Below, piece by piece: positions 34,452 to 43,970 of a DNA stretch of 64,000 bases (within the stretch, counting starts at the first letter, position 1; each line of letters begins with the position of its first letter). The position numbers were made by a program, and so were the translations under genes. Source of the stretch: Xenopus tropicalis. Taxonomy: Eukaryota; Chordata; Amphibia; Anura; Pipidae. The stretch is from contig NC_030685.2 of NCBI RefSeq assembly GCF_000004195.4, positions 53,396,016 through 53,460,015 on the forward strand, read 5' to 3'. Below the pieces are notes generated by a model. It was given only the letters and a program-made list of their open reading frames with translations. It ran no database searches and was not told the origin of the DNA.

Positions 34452-36959
34452 ATGATCATTGGTGTATGCTATAAACCACCCCGTATAGATGAGGGGGATG
34501 AGGCCCAGCTATTGTTGCAAATGGAGGAGGCTTCAAAACTGGGTCAAGTTGTTGTTATGGGGGACTTTAATTATCCGGACATTGACTGGAGTAATGGGGT
34601 GTCAGAAAAAGCTAGTAGGTTTGTAAATATGCTAAATGACAACTTTTTATTTCAGGCAGTTCAAGAACCCACTAGGAATGACGCCATTTTGGACCTGGTG
34701 ATTTCTAATAATAATGAACTCATCTCTAACATTTGTGTGGGTGAGCATTTGGGGAACAGTGATCACAACATGGTCTCCTTTGAGATAATGCTGCAGAGAC
34801 AGCGCTATAAGGGAGTAACTAATACGCTCAATTTTAGACGTGCAGACTTTGCCAGTATAAGGGCATCTCTGCAATGTGTCAACTGGGAAAGGCTTTTCAT
34901 GGGGTTAGACACAGAAGGAAAATGGAACATCTTTAAAACATTGCTTTGTAGGTATACACAACAGTATATTCCCCTTGTAAGCAAGGAGAGGCATCGCAAA
35001 GCAAAACCTTTATGGCTGAATAAAAGTGTTATTGTCGAGGTTGGTAAGAAAAAACGTGCTTTTAGGGCATTCAAGTTAGCTGGGGCAGCAGGGACTTTCA
35101 TCAGGTACAAGGAAGCAAATAAAGCATGCAAAAAAGCTATCAAGCAAGCTAAAATAGAAATGGAAATGGATATTGCAGCTAGGAGTAAAAAGAATCCTAA
35201 ATTATTTTTTAATTATGTGAATAGTAAAAAAATGAAGCAAGAAGGGGTGGGAACTTTATTATCACGGGGGGGTAAGTTGGTTGATGAGAATAGGGAAAAA
35301 GCTGAAATTTTGAACTCTTATTTTTCATCTGTCTATACATCTGAGGAGCCAGATAATGAAGGCTTCCCTTGTAATATGCCCAGTTCTAGTAATTTAGCTA
35401 TTGGCGCATGGGTCACTCGGGAGGAAATTCAAAAGAGACTTGAACATGTAAAGGTAAACAAAGGTCCAGGGCCGGATGGGATTCATCCCAGGGTATTAAA
35501 TGAGCTGAGCGCTGTGATTGCCAAACCTCTTCACTTAATTTTTCAGGATTCATTGAGGTCTGGCATGGTGCCAAGAGACTGGCGGATTGCTAATGTGGTG
35601 CCGTTATTTAAAAAGGGATCCCGTTCTCAGCCTGAAAACTATAGGCCTGTTAGTCTGACATCAGTAGTAGTTAGTCCTGTTAGTCTGACATCAGTAGTAG
35701 TAATAAGGGATAGGGTACTTGAATACATTGCAGTTCACAATACTATTAGTTTGTGCCAGCATGGTTTTATGCGTAACAGATCTTGCCAGACTAATTTAGT
35801 CGCCTTTTATGAGGAGGTGAGTAGGAACCTTGATGCTGGAATGGCAGTTGATGTCATCTACTTGGACTTTGCTAAAGCGTTTGATACAGTACCTCACAGA
35901 AGGTTAATGATCAAATTAAGGAATATTGGCCTAGAACATAATATTTGTAATTGGATAGAGAACTGGCTGAAGGATAGAGTACAAAGAGTGGTTGTAAATG
36001 GAACATTTTCTAATTGGACCAGTGTGGTTAGTGGAGTACCGCAGGGGTCAGTCCTTGGTCCTTTGCTTTTTAACTTGTTTATTAATGACCTGGAGGTGGG
36101 CATAGACAGTACTGTTTCTATTTTTGCTGATGACACTAAATTGTGCAAAACTATAAGTTCCATGCAGGATGCTGCCGCTTTGCAGAGCGATTTGACAAAA
36201 TTAGATAACTGGGCAGCAAACTGGAAAATGAGGTTCAATGTTGATAAGTGCAAAGTTATGCACTTTGGTAGAAATAATATAAACGCAAACTATCTACTGA
36301 ATGGTAGTGTGTTGGGGGTTTCCTTAATGGAGAAGGATCTAGGGGTTTTTGTTGATAACAAGTTGTCTAATTCCAGGCAGTGTCATTCTGTGGCTACTAC
36401 AGCAAATAAAGTGCTGTCTTGTATAAAAAAGGGCATTGACTCAAGGGATGAGAACATAATTTTGCCCCTTTATAGGTCCCTGGTAAGGCCTCACCTTGAG
36501 TATGCGGTGCAGTTTTGGGCTCCAGTCCTTAAGAAGGATATTAATGAGCTGGAGAGAGTGCAGAGACGTGCAACTAAACTGGTTAAGGGGATGGAAGATT
36601 TAAACTATGAGGTTAGACTGTCAAGGTTGGGGTTGTTTTCTCTGGAAAAGAGGCGCTTGCGAGGGGACATGATTACTCTGTACAAGTACATTAGAGGGGA
36701 TTATAGGCAGATGGGGGATGTTCTTTTTTCCCATAAAAACAATCAACGCACCAGAGGTCACCCCTTTAGATTAGAGGAAAGGAGCTTCCATTTGAAGCAG
36801 CGTAGGGGGTTTTTCACGGTGAGGGCAGTGAGGTTATGGAATGCCCTTCCTAGTGATGTGGTAATGGCAGATTCTGTTAATGCCTTTAAGAGGGGCCTGG
36901 ATGAGTTCTTGATCAATCAGAATATCCAAGGCTATTGTGATACTAATATCTACAGTTAG
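34452..36959 (+). CDS. CR1 ORF2 protein: endonuclease (partial) and reverse transcriptase
   Basis: An open frame of 835 codons from the first ATG; the same frame extends upstream to about 34287 without a stop, so this ATG is internal to the ancestral protein. It encodes the two activities used in target-primed reverse transcription. The endonuclease shows VVMGDFNYPDIDW at about residues 35-47, LDLVISNN, then SDHNMV near 93. RT motifs are NYRPVSLTS (about 395), [27 protein letters not shown] (about 526-540) and FADDTKLC (about 557). The C-terminal region carries LRPHLEYAVQFW and LWNALPSDVV. Full CR1 proteins are somewhat longer, the loss being N-terminal. Just after NYRPVSLTS a 30-bp unit is repeated (35646-35705), replacing the usual linker before RDRVLEY; this probably harms folding. 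No ORF1 is present, so autonomous movement is unlikely. Confidence 0.9.
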   Translation: MIIGVCYKPPRIDEGDEAQLLLQMEEASKLGQVVVMGDFNYPDIDWSNGVSEKASRFVNMLNDNFLFQAVQEPTRNDAILDLVISNNNELISNICVGEHLGNSDHNMVSFEIMLQRQRYKGVTNTLNFRRADFASIRASLQCVNWERLFMGLDTEGKWNIFKTLLCRYTQQYIPLVSKERHRKAKPLWLNKSVIVEVGKKKRAFRAFKLAGAAGTFIRYKEANKACKKAIKQAKIEMEMDIAARSKKNPKLFFNYVNSKKMKQEGVGTLLSRGGKLVDENREKAEILNSYFSSVYTSEEPDNEGFPCNMPSSSNLAIGAWVTREEIQKRLEHVKVNKGPGPDGIHPRVLNELSAVIAKPLHLIFQDSLRSGMVPRDWRIANVVPLFKKGSRSQPENYRPVSLTSVVVSPVSLTSVVVIRDRVLEYIAVHNTISLCQHGFMRNRSCQTNLVAFYEEVSRNLDAGMAVDVIYLDFAKAFDTVPHRRLMIKLRNIGLEHNICNWIENWLKDRVQRVVVNGTFSNWTSVVSGVPQGSVLGPLLFNLFINDLEVGIDSTVSIFADDTKLCKTISSMQDAAALQSDLTKLDNWAANWKMRFNVDKCKVMHFGRNNINANYLLNGSVLGVSLMEKDLGVFVDNKLSNSRQCHSVATTANKVLSCIKKGIDSRDENIILPLYRSLVRPHLEYAVQFWAPVLKKDINELERVQRRATKLVKGMEDLNYEVRLSRLGLFSLEKRRLRGDMITLYKYIRGDYRQMGDVLFSHKNNQRTRGHPFRLEERSFHLKQRRGFFTVRAVRLWNALPSDVVMADSVNAFKRGLDEFLINQNIQGYCDTNIYS

Positions 36960-37077
36960 TACTAGTGGTTGTATATATAGTGTATGTATGTGAGTGTATA
37001 GATTGGTAGGTGTGGGTTAAGTGTGCTGGGTTTACTTGGATGGGTTGAACTTGATGGACACTGGTCTTTTTTCAACC

Positions 37078-37106
37078 CTATGTAACTATGTAACTATGTA
37101 ACTATA
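37078..37106 (+). repeat. CR1 3' octamer repeat
   Basis: Three complete CTATGTAA units plus a partial one close the CR1 element and fade into TATATA. Confidence 0.9.
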
Positions 37107-37108
37107 TA

Positions 37109-37330
37109 TAACAACAAATCCAAAAGATTTCAGCACTCCCATGAATCTTCAGCCAATGGACCCAGGTGCTACCCACATGGCATATTCACACACAGTCCAA
37201 CATAGACAGGTGCACACCGGGATCTTTTACAAAAAAATACCTTTATTGTTCCATAAAACTAGGTTGACGTTTCGGTCCCCTTCTAAGACCTTTCTCAAGA
37301 CCCCTGGGGTGTACTATAACAGGATCTTAT
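37109..37330 (-). mobile_element. Penelope-like or related retroelement end (tentative)
   Basis: On the minus strand the order is CTTGAGAAAGGTC, GGGGACCGAAACGTCAAC, an AATAAAGGT stretch, then AAAGATCCCGGTGTGCACC. I recognise this as a dispersed animal repeat of the type seen in Penelope-like terminal repeats. No coding part is present and no terminal duplication was found, so the class is an inference. Confidence 0.4.
37266..37299 (-). ncRNA. Degenerate hammerhead-ribozyme-like motif
   Basis: Read on the minus strand: a CTTGAGAA box, GGTC and GACC that can form a 4-bp stem, then GAAAC directly followed by GTC. This resembles the hammerhead core CUGANGA, stem II, GAAA, then the GUC cleavage site. 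The first box departs from consensus (an extra U and no N7), and the stem I pairing is weak, so activity is doubtful. Confidence 0.25.
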
Positions 37331-38428
37331 CAATCATTTGCCAAACCTTTTTCATATGGTCCCCGATTCCTTGGCTTCACTAATGCGACAGTTACTTTAA
37401 GGCTTTAATCTTCTTCACAATTACTGAGGCCCTCGTACTTCTCAGGTACGACAATAGACTGAGCAGATGTTCACACCCCCCTTTATACAACAGGGAAGAA
37501 CTGCTAAATTACACATATACCGTGGACAAAAAGAATGCCTCCCTTTTACAGAGCATAGGTTACTGACTGGTGGCTTCTTTCTGAACAGCAAGGGTATGGT
37601 AACCCTTAATGAATTTACTATTCAGTAAAAACAGTAAAACAGAATGCACTGTAAAGGTCTCAGTTTAATACAGAAACTGAGACCTTTATTTTTCTATTTA
37701 AAGTTTCATCAATATAGCATTTCTAGCCTTGCTATAGCAAGAACTTGTTTTCTCTCTTGATTAAAGGTTTTCTTTGCAAGGTATTCCTCAGTGACCTTAG
37801 ATTTGCAATAAAAGCATACCTTGTTGAGATCTCTGCATGATAAAGCTTCATATAACCCCGATTACTGCTTAGATAATAATGAGAATTGGAAGCACAAGGG
37901 AGATATTTGGGCCCCAGCCAGTAATAGCAGCCAAGAGAAATCAGAACGCTTAACACAAGGCTAAAATTAGTGCTGATTACACCACATCCACTGAGCTAAT
38001 ATTGTGCTTTTTATTTGAAAGTAAGTAATCTCAGGAGTATGAGTATTTATTTGTGATACATTAGGACCTAAACACACAAGGTAAAGAAAAAGAAGATGCA
38101 TTTACATCTGTGTATCAGGTACTACCTTGGTCAAGGGCATCACTGTAAGATCTCTTAAGCTCCCCCTTAAACACTTTTAGGGCACTATTTTTCTGTATAT
38201 ATATTGAAACTGGGCACCCCACTGTACTTTCAGTTATCTTGCCCCCTTCAGTTATAATGGGAAAGGATAGTTGGGGCTGCATTTTCTCACACACAAATGC
38301 TTCCTTAACTTTCTAATTAATCAATTCCCTTTACTCCACCCCAAAAACTGAAACCTACCCCCCTTCCCCGATTTGTCTGTCCTGTGTTTGCTACATTACT
38401 TTCTCTCTTGTTTCTCTTCAAAGAAAGC
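37331..38428. other. Unique-looking non-coding sequence
   Basis: Nothing recognised; a small imperfect duplication of GGTCTCAGTTT / AAACTGAGACC (37655-37688) forms an inverted pair. Confidence 0.45.
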
Positions 38429-38659
38429 TTGGGATGCACCCCAATCCCAAATCTTTTCCGAAGTATTCAGGTGAATCCTGAACCCAATCCAAACCCTAGG
38501 ATTTAGAATGGGGACAGGGGGAAATCTGTGACCTAAAATTAAATATATTTAAGAATGCTTGTTTGGTTCAGCCAGGCACTTAGATTTGGTCAAATCCTGC
38601 TGAAAAAGGTTCAGATTCAGTTGAATCCAGAACTGAGTTTGGGATTTGGTGCATACTGA
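38429..38659. repeat. hAT-like MITE of the GGGATGCACC family (decayed)
   Basis: Left TTGGGATGCACC and right GGATTTGGTGCATACTGA are inverted. The interior is rich in GATTCAG/GAATCC-type words. Flanking 8-mers are similar but not identical (AAGAAAGC, AGAAAAAC), so the duplication is only suggestive. Confidence 0.6.
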
Positions 38660-39580
38660 AGAAAAACAGTTACCCATTTGTGGATATTACTTTAAATGAA
38701 CATTTTTAAACATTGATATTTTACATCAGAAAAAATATATTCACCCAGTACTGGAATTTGTGATAATTCACGTAACATTTTGGCTCAGTTTCATTTCATA
38801 ACAATGTTTTGTTCTCTTAACCCCCCAAAATTTCTATAAATGTACACTTTTTTCTAGACAATATTTCTTCATTTTATGGCTTAATATCCTATGACAAACA
38901 GTTTTAAAACCCTTAGCAAAGTCTAAATATATTGCATTTTCCTGGCCGATCTTCCTAATTACTTCCTCCTACAAACTTATTAGATTTGTTTGACATGACT
39001 TTTTCATAAAGCCATGCTGACAGTAATCACCTAATTGATTATGATGTACTTCTTGTATGCATGTACTATCTCCTTCTCAGAGCTTCTAACTTTCCATGCA
39101 GATCTCTTAATCAATCTTCCATGCCCATGAGTTTGACCTCTTTTATTATTAATGGTGCATTGCCTGCTTCATTCCAGATGTGGCTTATAGAACCTGTAGT
39201 CATTAAGAAGACTGAGATGTTGGCCTCACATAGGCTCCCAAAAGCATCAGCCTGGCTGAGCTTAACATCTTTAGTGATAACACCACTGCTGACCAGGCCA
39301 GGACCCAGTGATACATGGCCCCAGAGGAAAGAAATGAGTATACAGTATAAACCAAGTAAAAGCATAAAGTATCAGTGCAAGTACACAAGACAACTAAATA
39401 GTGTATAAAATGCAGTTGACATATATCTATATACATACATGTTATACAAATAATTATTAACAGGCACATTTAGATTTATCTAGGTCCATATGTTTTTGTA
39501 TCTGTCAACATGAGTATTCACAGCTATATTTATTACAGACCAATAAAATAGAAAGGATAAACAGCACATCAAAATACCAA
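38660..39580. other. Non-coding sequence with a possible old LINE remnant
   Basis: The segment about 38880-39110 (TTCATAAAGCCATGCTGACAG) recalls an old, widely dispersed CR1/L3-type repeat; recognition is weak. No gene. Confidence 0.35.
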
Positions 39581-40206
39581 GGGGCCAATTCACTAAAGGG
39601 CGATAAAATGAGCGCTATTTATAGCATGCCTTAAAAATTTTATCGCTTCTTATTTTTTGCGACTTAATGCTCGATTCACTTAAAGGACAGGCGTCATAAT
39701 TAAAATGCAATGTTCTTTGCGTTATTCAACTCGCGATGAAAGTTTTTCTTGCGTTATTTCCCGCTGTGTGTGATATATTTTGCTGCGTGCTACATTAGCG
39801 CATGATTTTACGCACGTAACCATTACTTTCGGAAAACGAATGTTCTGAAAATGATCATTTCCCTGCAAACTGGAGGCTACATCACTCTAGGGCCAACACA
39901 TACTTGAATAAATAACACTGTAAAGTCCATGTTGTGTTGCCAAAAGCTCACGAACCGCAATTTTCTTTAAGTACCGCCTGCCCCAAGTAGGTGTTAAAAT
40001 TCGCACAGACTAATGCGATAGTTAGCCCGTTTAACGCTTCATGTGTGTTTGTGAATCATGTGTTAGTATTATTTCTATGCAAGAATTAACGCAATGCGAG
40101 GTAAATAACGCATTGCAATAGTACACTTTTTTACATGTTATACATCTTAACGTATGCAAAATGACTTTGATGAATCTGAACTTAATTATCGCATGCTTTT
40201 TAATGC
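39581..40206 (+). repeat. Left end of a Harbinger-like element without a right end
   Basis: Begins GGGGCCAATTCACTAAAGGG, a terminus typical of frog PIF/Harbinger-like repeats. It continues with many GCGATA, TTGCG and AACGCA words for roughly 600 bp. No matching CCCTTTAGTGAATTGGCCCC is found downstream in the window. Either the right part is deleted or the element is larger and decayed. Confidence 0.5.
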
Positions 40207-40516
40207 ATGATGGTCTGTATCATAATACTTTACTTACATGATAAATGTTTTCATTATCAGATTAGCTTTACACAGGTTTTTAGAGCCACTCATGTTGTAC
40301 CAGACATCATCCATATGCAGCGATACAGGTTCTTATACAGCTCTTATTGGGTAACATTAATTTTTAGCTGTTTTCCATACACACAACGGTCTCTATAGCA
40401 TGTGTAGAAGGTGCCATTTTGCACTTATGTGATTTTTTTTTTCTTCTAAGATCAAGCGAGGAAGACCCTACAACACAGTAGTCGACTGGTGGTTATTTGG
40501 CATCACCATCTGAGAA

Positions 40517-40633
40517 ATGGCCTTTGGAAAGTCCCCATACAACAGGAATTATGGCAAGGAGCTCAGGCGTTCCATCAACTCCTATAGTCCTGATGTACCT
40601 AAATGGCTGGCTCTAATAGATCTTCTAAAAAGG
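40517..40633 (+). CDS. Candidate gene, first coding exon (unrecognised protein)
   Basis: The exon would start at 40451 after a strong acceptor (a long T/C tract then CTTCTAAG). It has an in-frame TGA at 40511 and an ATG at 40517 in good Kozak context (GAGAAATGG). It encodes 39 residues, MAFGKSPYNRNYGKEL..., basic and Tyr/Asn-rich, then VPKWLALIDLLKR. It ends at AAAAAGG|GTGGGT in phase 0; this donor is only moderate. The next exon (41109) starts in phase 0. Codons look mixed rather than low-complexity. No family recognised. The 5' UTR and any promoter are not identified. Chance agreement remains possible in a window of this size. Confidence 0.35.
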
Positions 40634-41108
40634 GTGGGTACTAAAAGTGTGATAGAGGAACAGTATTGTAACACAAATATTTTTACATTTATATGTTTAT
40701 ATCAGAGTTTATCACATTTGCATCCCCTTTTGGCTATGCAACAACATCAGCACAGTAAATAGACCTTGAATTAAAAATGCAATCAAAATACATAGTTTAT
40801 TTATCATATGCCATTATAAAGCATTTGTTTTGTATTTCCGTCAGCTACATTGTTATAGTGATAACCTAAAGGCTTAAATGACCAAATTCTTGCCAATCAA
40901 GCACTTTTATAGTAGGGCTGACAGGCAATTCACCATTTTGAAAGGTTACATATTTCCATTGTAACCTTTATTGTATGTAAAATACATGGCAAACTGAAAA
41001 ACCCTCTACTACAGAATTTAACTCTTCATATGTATCTCTTAAAGTCTTATATCATAATAAATATTTGTATCATCTTGACAAAAATAATTTATTTTCCCTT
41101 TAATGCAG

Positions 41109-41253
41109 CCATCAGCTGAGTTATTCAGGCCGTATAATGGAAAGCCATCGTATCTTGAGCCCGTGAAGCATCAAAATGACTATGGTGAGCCCAAGAAGCA
41201 TCAAAGTTACATCCTGGAACTTCTAATTTGTTCAATCCTCCTGGCTGCAATAG
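41109..41253 (+). CDS. Candidate gene, second coding exon
   Basis: Preceded by TTTTCCCTTTAATGCAG (good acceptor) and followed by GCAATAG|GTATGT (good donor). It is 145 bp, entering in phase 0 and leaving in phase 1, encoding PSAELFRPYNGKPSYLE and a hydrophobic stretch YILELLICSILLAAI. A short internal repeat EPVKHQNDYG / EPKKHQSY comes from a 30-bp imperfect tandem repeat in the DNA. The hydrophobic stretch is about 15 residues when joined to exon three, short for a membrane span. An unspliced reading (61 codons with its own ATG at 41103, ending at 41285) would give a longer hydrophobic tail, AAIGMYFYMLFSQ, and is an alternative. Confidence 0.35.
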
Positions 41254-41427
41254 GTATGTATTTTTACATGTTATTCAGCCAGTAATACTAACATGCTATT
41301 CCATCTAGCATAGGTATATAATATCAGAGGACAGGGGCATATCTTTGGGCTTCAAGATCAGCTCCACCTGCCACACAAAGGCCAAATCACCTTCCGTGTT
41401 TCCTGGTCACAACATCTTCTCCCTGAG

Positions 41428-41512
41428 ATAACATCTTTGAAAGCATGAGATTCCATGGTAACATCAAGTTTTGGAATCCTGAAGGGCAGTGTCTCATCTG
41501 GGCACATGAGAG
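41428..41512 (+). CDS. Candidate gene, third coding exon
   Basis: Acceptor CATCTTCTCCCTGAG|AT and consensus donor GAGAG|GTAAGT. The exon is 85 bp. Its first two bases join the last G of the previous exon to form GAT (Asp). The frame then reads NIFESMRFHGNIKFWNPEG and QCLIWAHE, leaving in phase 2. In the unspliced DNA this frame has a TGA immediately upstream, so it is only open if spliced as proposed, which is mild support. The next exon is not found. A sequence at 41718 (TTTTTCCAG) could be an acceptor but lies in what looks like a LINE-type repeat. Function unknown. Confidence 0.33.
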
Positions 41513-42377
41513 GTAAGTTCCAGGTAGGTATAAATATATGTGAGCGAATGGTGACTGACTGTGTGAGAGAATGTGAGATACAAAAAGCTAAGGGTTTAAC
41601 AAGAAGTGCAGCAGATGCTAAGATCGCAGCCTGCTTTGCCTTCCTGCACATCATGTCAACATAACCCATACCCTGTTAGTTATGTATAGAGTTCTATAGT
41701 TCTGTAGTTTTTCCAGGCCAAGGGTTTTTTCCCTGTCTGAGGCAAATTGGCAGCTGCTTCAGATGGTGTTTTTTTACCTTCTCCTAAAATTTTAGTTAAA
41801 TCAGTTAAATGAGCAAAGGGTGGTACTCATAGACACGTGCAGTTTAAGCCTCTTGTGTTGTCTTTGTTTGTGTCACATTTGTCTTGTTTTGTGTTAAAAG
41901 TGAAATTCCATCTCACTGAGTGGAGCGAATGGCAAATTATTCACATTGGCTCTTCTGTGAGTGTGTGAATGCCAGCAACAGGGTTGAAGCCTTAACGTTA
42001 CGTGCTAATTCAACCAATTGTGCGACTGTGAGTGAAATGTTGTTTCACAGACAGAAATTGTTTGTATTTGTTGGGGACAAGATTTATTTAGGTGGAAATT
42101 GTCTTTGAGATTTGGGCTTGATGTTTTAAAGACATAACTTACCTTGTATGATGTAGAATGATATTCTGAGATAATTTGCAATTGGTCAGCATTTTTTATG
42201 GGTTTAGAATTACTTAACTCCTAGTTCATCAGCTCTTACTAAGCCAAAACTGTTCTTAAAGTCAAAAAGTCAGTCTAACACAATTTTGCCAATATAATTC
42301 CATCTTTCTGTATCTGACTTTGAGAAAAGAAACTCAAAATACTCATGCTGACAACTTTGCCTGATTTTTAACATCTA
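41513..42377. other. Non-coding sequence downstream of the candidate exons
   Basis: 41700-41800 (CCAAGGGTTTTTTCCCTGTC, GGCAAATTGGCAGCTGC) resembles a CR1-type 3' UTR fragment. Nothing else recognised. Confidence 0.4.
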
Positions 42378-42943
42378 GGGGCACATTTACTAATCCACGA
42401 ATCCGAATGGGAAAAATTCAGATTGGAAGCGAACATTTTGCGACTTTTTCGTATTTTTTGCAATTTTTTCGTCGCCATTACGACTTTTTCGTAAATTGCA
42501 GCGACTTTTTCGTAGCCGTTGCAAATTGTAGTGACTTTTTCGTAGCTGTTACAATTTGCTCGTATATTGTCGCGACTTTTTCGTATTGAGCGCTCGTAAA
42601 TGGCGGGCAAAACTTTCAGACTTTGCATGATTTTGGAAGCCTCCCATAGGACTCAATGGCACTCTGCAGCTCCAACCTGGCCCAAGGAAAGTCTCCCATA
42701 GGACTCAATGGCACTCTGCAGCTCCAACCTGGCCCAAGAAAAGTCACGATACTGAAGCTTGAATGAATCCGAAACTTTCGTACTCGGCGCAAAGGCTAAG
42801 AAAAAGTCGCGACAATTTCCGAAAAAGTCGTAACACTACGAAAAAGTTGCGACAATTTACGAAAAAATCGAAAAATACAGATCATTACGAAAAAAACACA
42901 TTCGGACACTTTTCGGACGTTCGTGGATTAGTAAATGTGCCCC
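42378..42943. repeat. PIF/Harbinger-like MITE with internal 52-bp duplication
   Basis: Ends GGGGCACATTTACTAATCC and GGATTAGTAAATGTGCCCC are exact inverses, flanked by CTA at 42375-42377 and 42944-42946. It is the same family as 33474 and the window start. A 52-bp unit beginning TCCCATAGGACTCAATGGCA is repeated in tandem at 42641-42744. Confidence 0.9.
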
Positions 42944-43782
42944 CTAGATTCAGTGCCCCCTGAATTCCAAAACATACAACACTATCCTATTTACTGCTCT
43001 CTTTAAATTGACCCCCTTTTTCCAGTCTCACATGATTCACTGAAGAAATTCAACATTTTCTCCTAGCTCTGAACACCTAAACATAAATTTCCTCCTGTAA
43101 TAAAAGTATAGTACAGTTTCTATTTTGACTTTAAGACCCAGACCTTACTCTACACGCCTATATAGACAGACCCCAATGTATATTAGGGATTTGCTTCTGT
43201 TTACCTGACAGATGTAGGAGAAGGAGATGCACTCTTCAGTTGGGAGAACACCTAAACAGCAATAAGACCCTGTTCTGCAGTTTGACTGCAGTGTTATATT
43301 GGGAAGCGACCAGTATGTAAGATAATAAAGAGAAAGCCGCAGTATACAGTATGATTTCCAGTCTCCATTAAATGGCAAGCATATTTTGAAGTTGAAAAGG
43401 CAGGTTGTGGAAAATAGTTATGCACATACAGCATACCGGAGTTAAAAAGGTATTTTGAATTAAAATATTGTGTATTGTACATAAAAATTGGTTTTTAGTG
43501 GTTGGCAACCCAAGTTTGCATTTTTCAGAAATTACCAGTAATACTTTAATTCCTTATTATTAATTACCATGACAACCTGCAATTTGAACATTTTTAGTTA
43601 AAAAGTATAAAATTTAACCTGCTGATAAACCACAAGGACTGAGCCCCTGAGTTAGCCTAGTCATCTAGATTCCTACCTTGGATATTTCCTTGACAGGTTG
43701 TTGGCATTTTTGTGTTCTTTTATGAGAAAATAATTTCAAAGAGCCATAGAATGGGCTCAACCTTTTTTTTATTATAATTACA
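42944..43782. other. Unique-looking non-coding sequence
   Basis: Nothing recognised. Confidence 0.5.
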
Positions 43783-43970
43783 GATATTGGATCTATTGTC
43801 TGGAATGCTTGAGACATGGGAATTTCAGGATAAATATTTTTCTGCAATAAAACATCAAATAAACCCAGTAGGATTATTTTGCCACCAATATGGATTTGTG
43901 TAGCTTTATTGGCATCAAGTATAATTGAGAAATCTTTTTTGAAAATGTTATTTATTGCTTAAAATGAATA
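43783..43970 (+). repeat. TA-flanked MITE family, badly decayed copy
   Basis: Recognisable phrases are GATATTGGATCTATTGTCTGG, TTTCAGGATAAATATTTTTCTG and AAACCCAGTAGGATTATTTTG, in family order. The segment around the internal TTAA site is deleted and the right end is lost. Confidence 0.6.

Larger units (their letters stand above)
34285..37106 (+). mobile_element. 5'-truncated CR1 LINE with open ORF2
   Basis: The CR1 reading frame is already open at 34287 (LFRRDRE, then SLWVEISVGL), so the copy begins inside the endonuclease N-terminus. It continues through a complete reverse transcriptase to 36959. The 3' UTR contains GGGTTGAACTTGATGGACAC and ends in three to four copies of the octamer CTATGTAA, the kind of short 3' repeat that CR1 elements carry. 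It is inserted next to the AT run that follows the TA-flanked MITE. The lack of internal stops points to a fairly young insertion. Confidence 0.92.

Noticed and set aside
41718..41820. Possible fourth exon after TTTTTCCAG that would extend the candidate gene to a stop
   Set aside because: The phase fits, but the sequence resembles a CR1-type 3' UTR fragment and the exon would end in low-complexity sequence; not strong enough to list.
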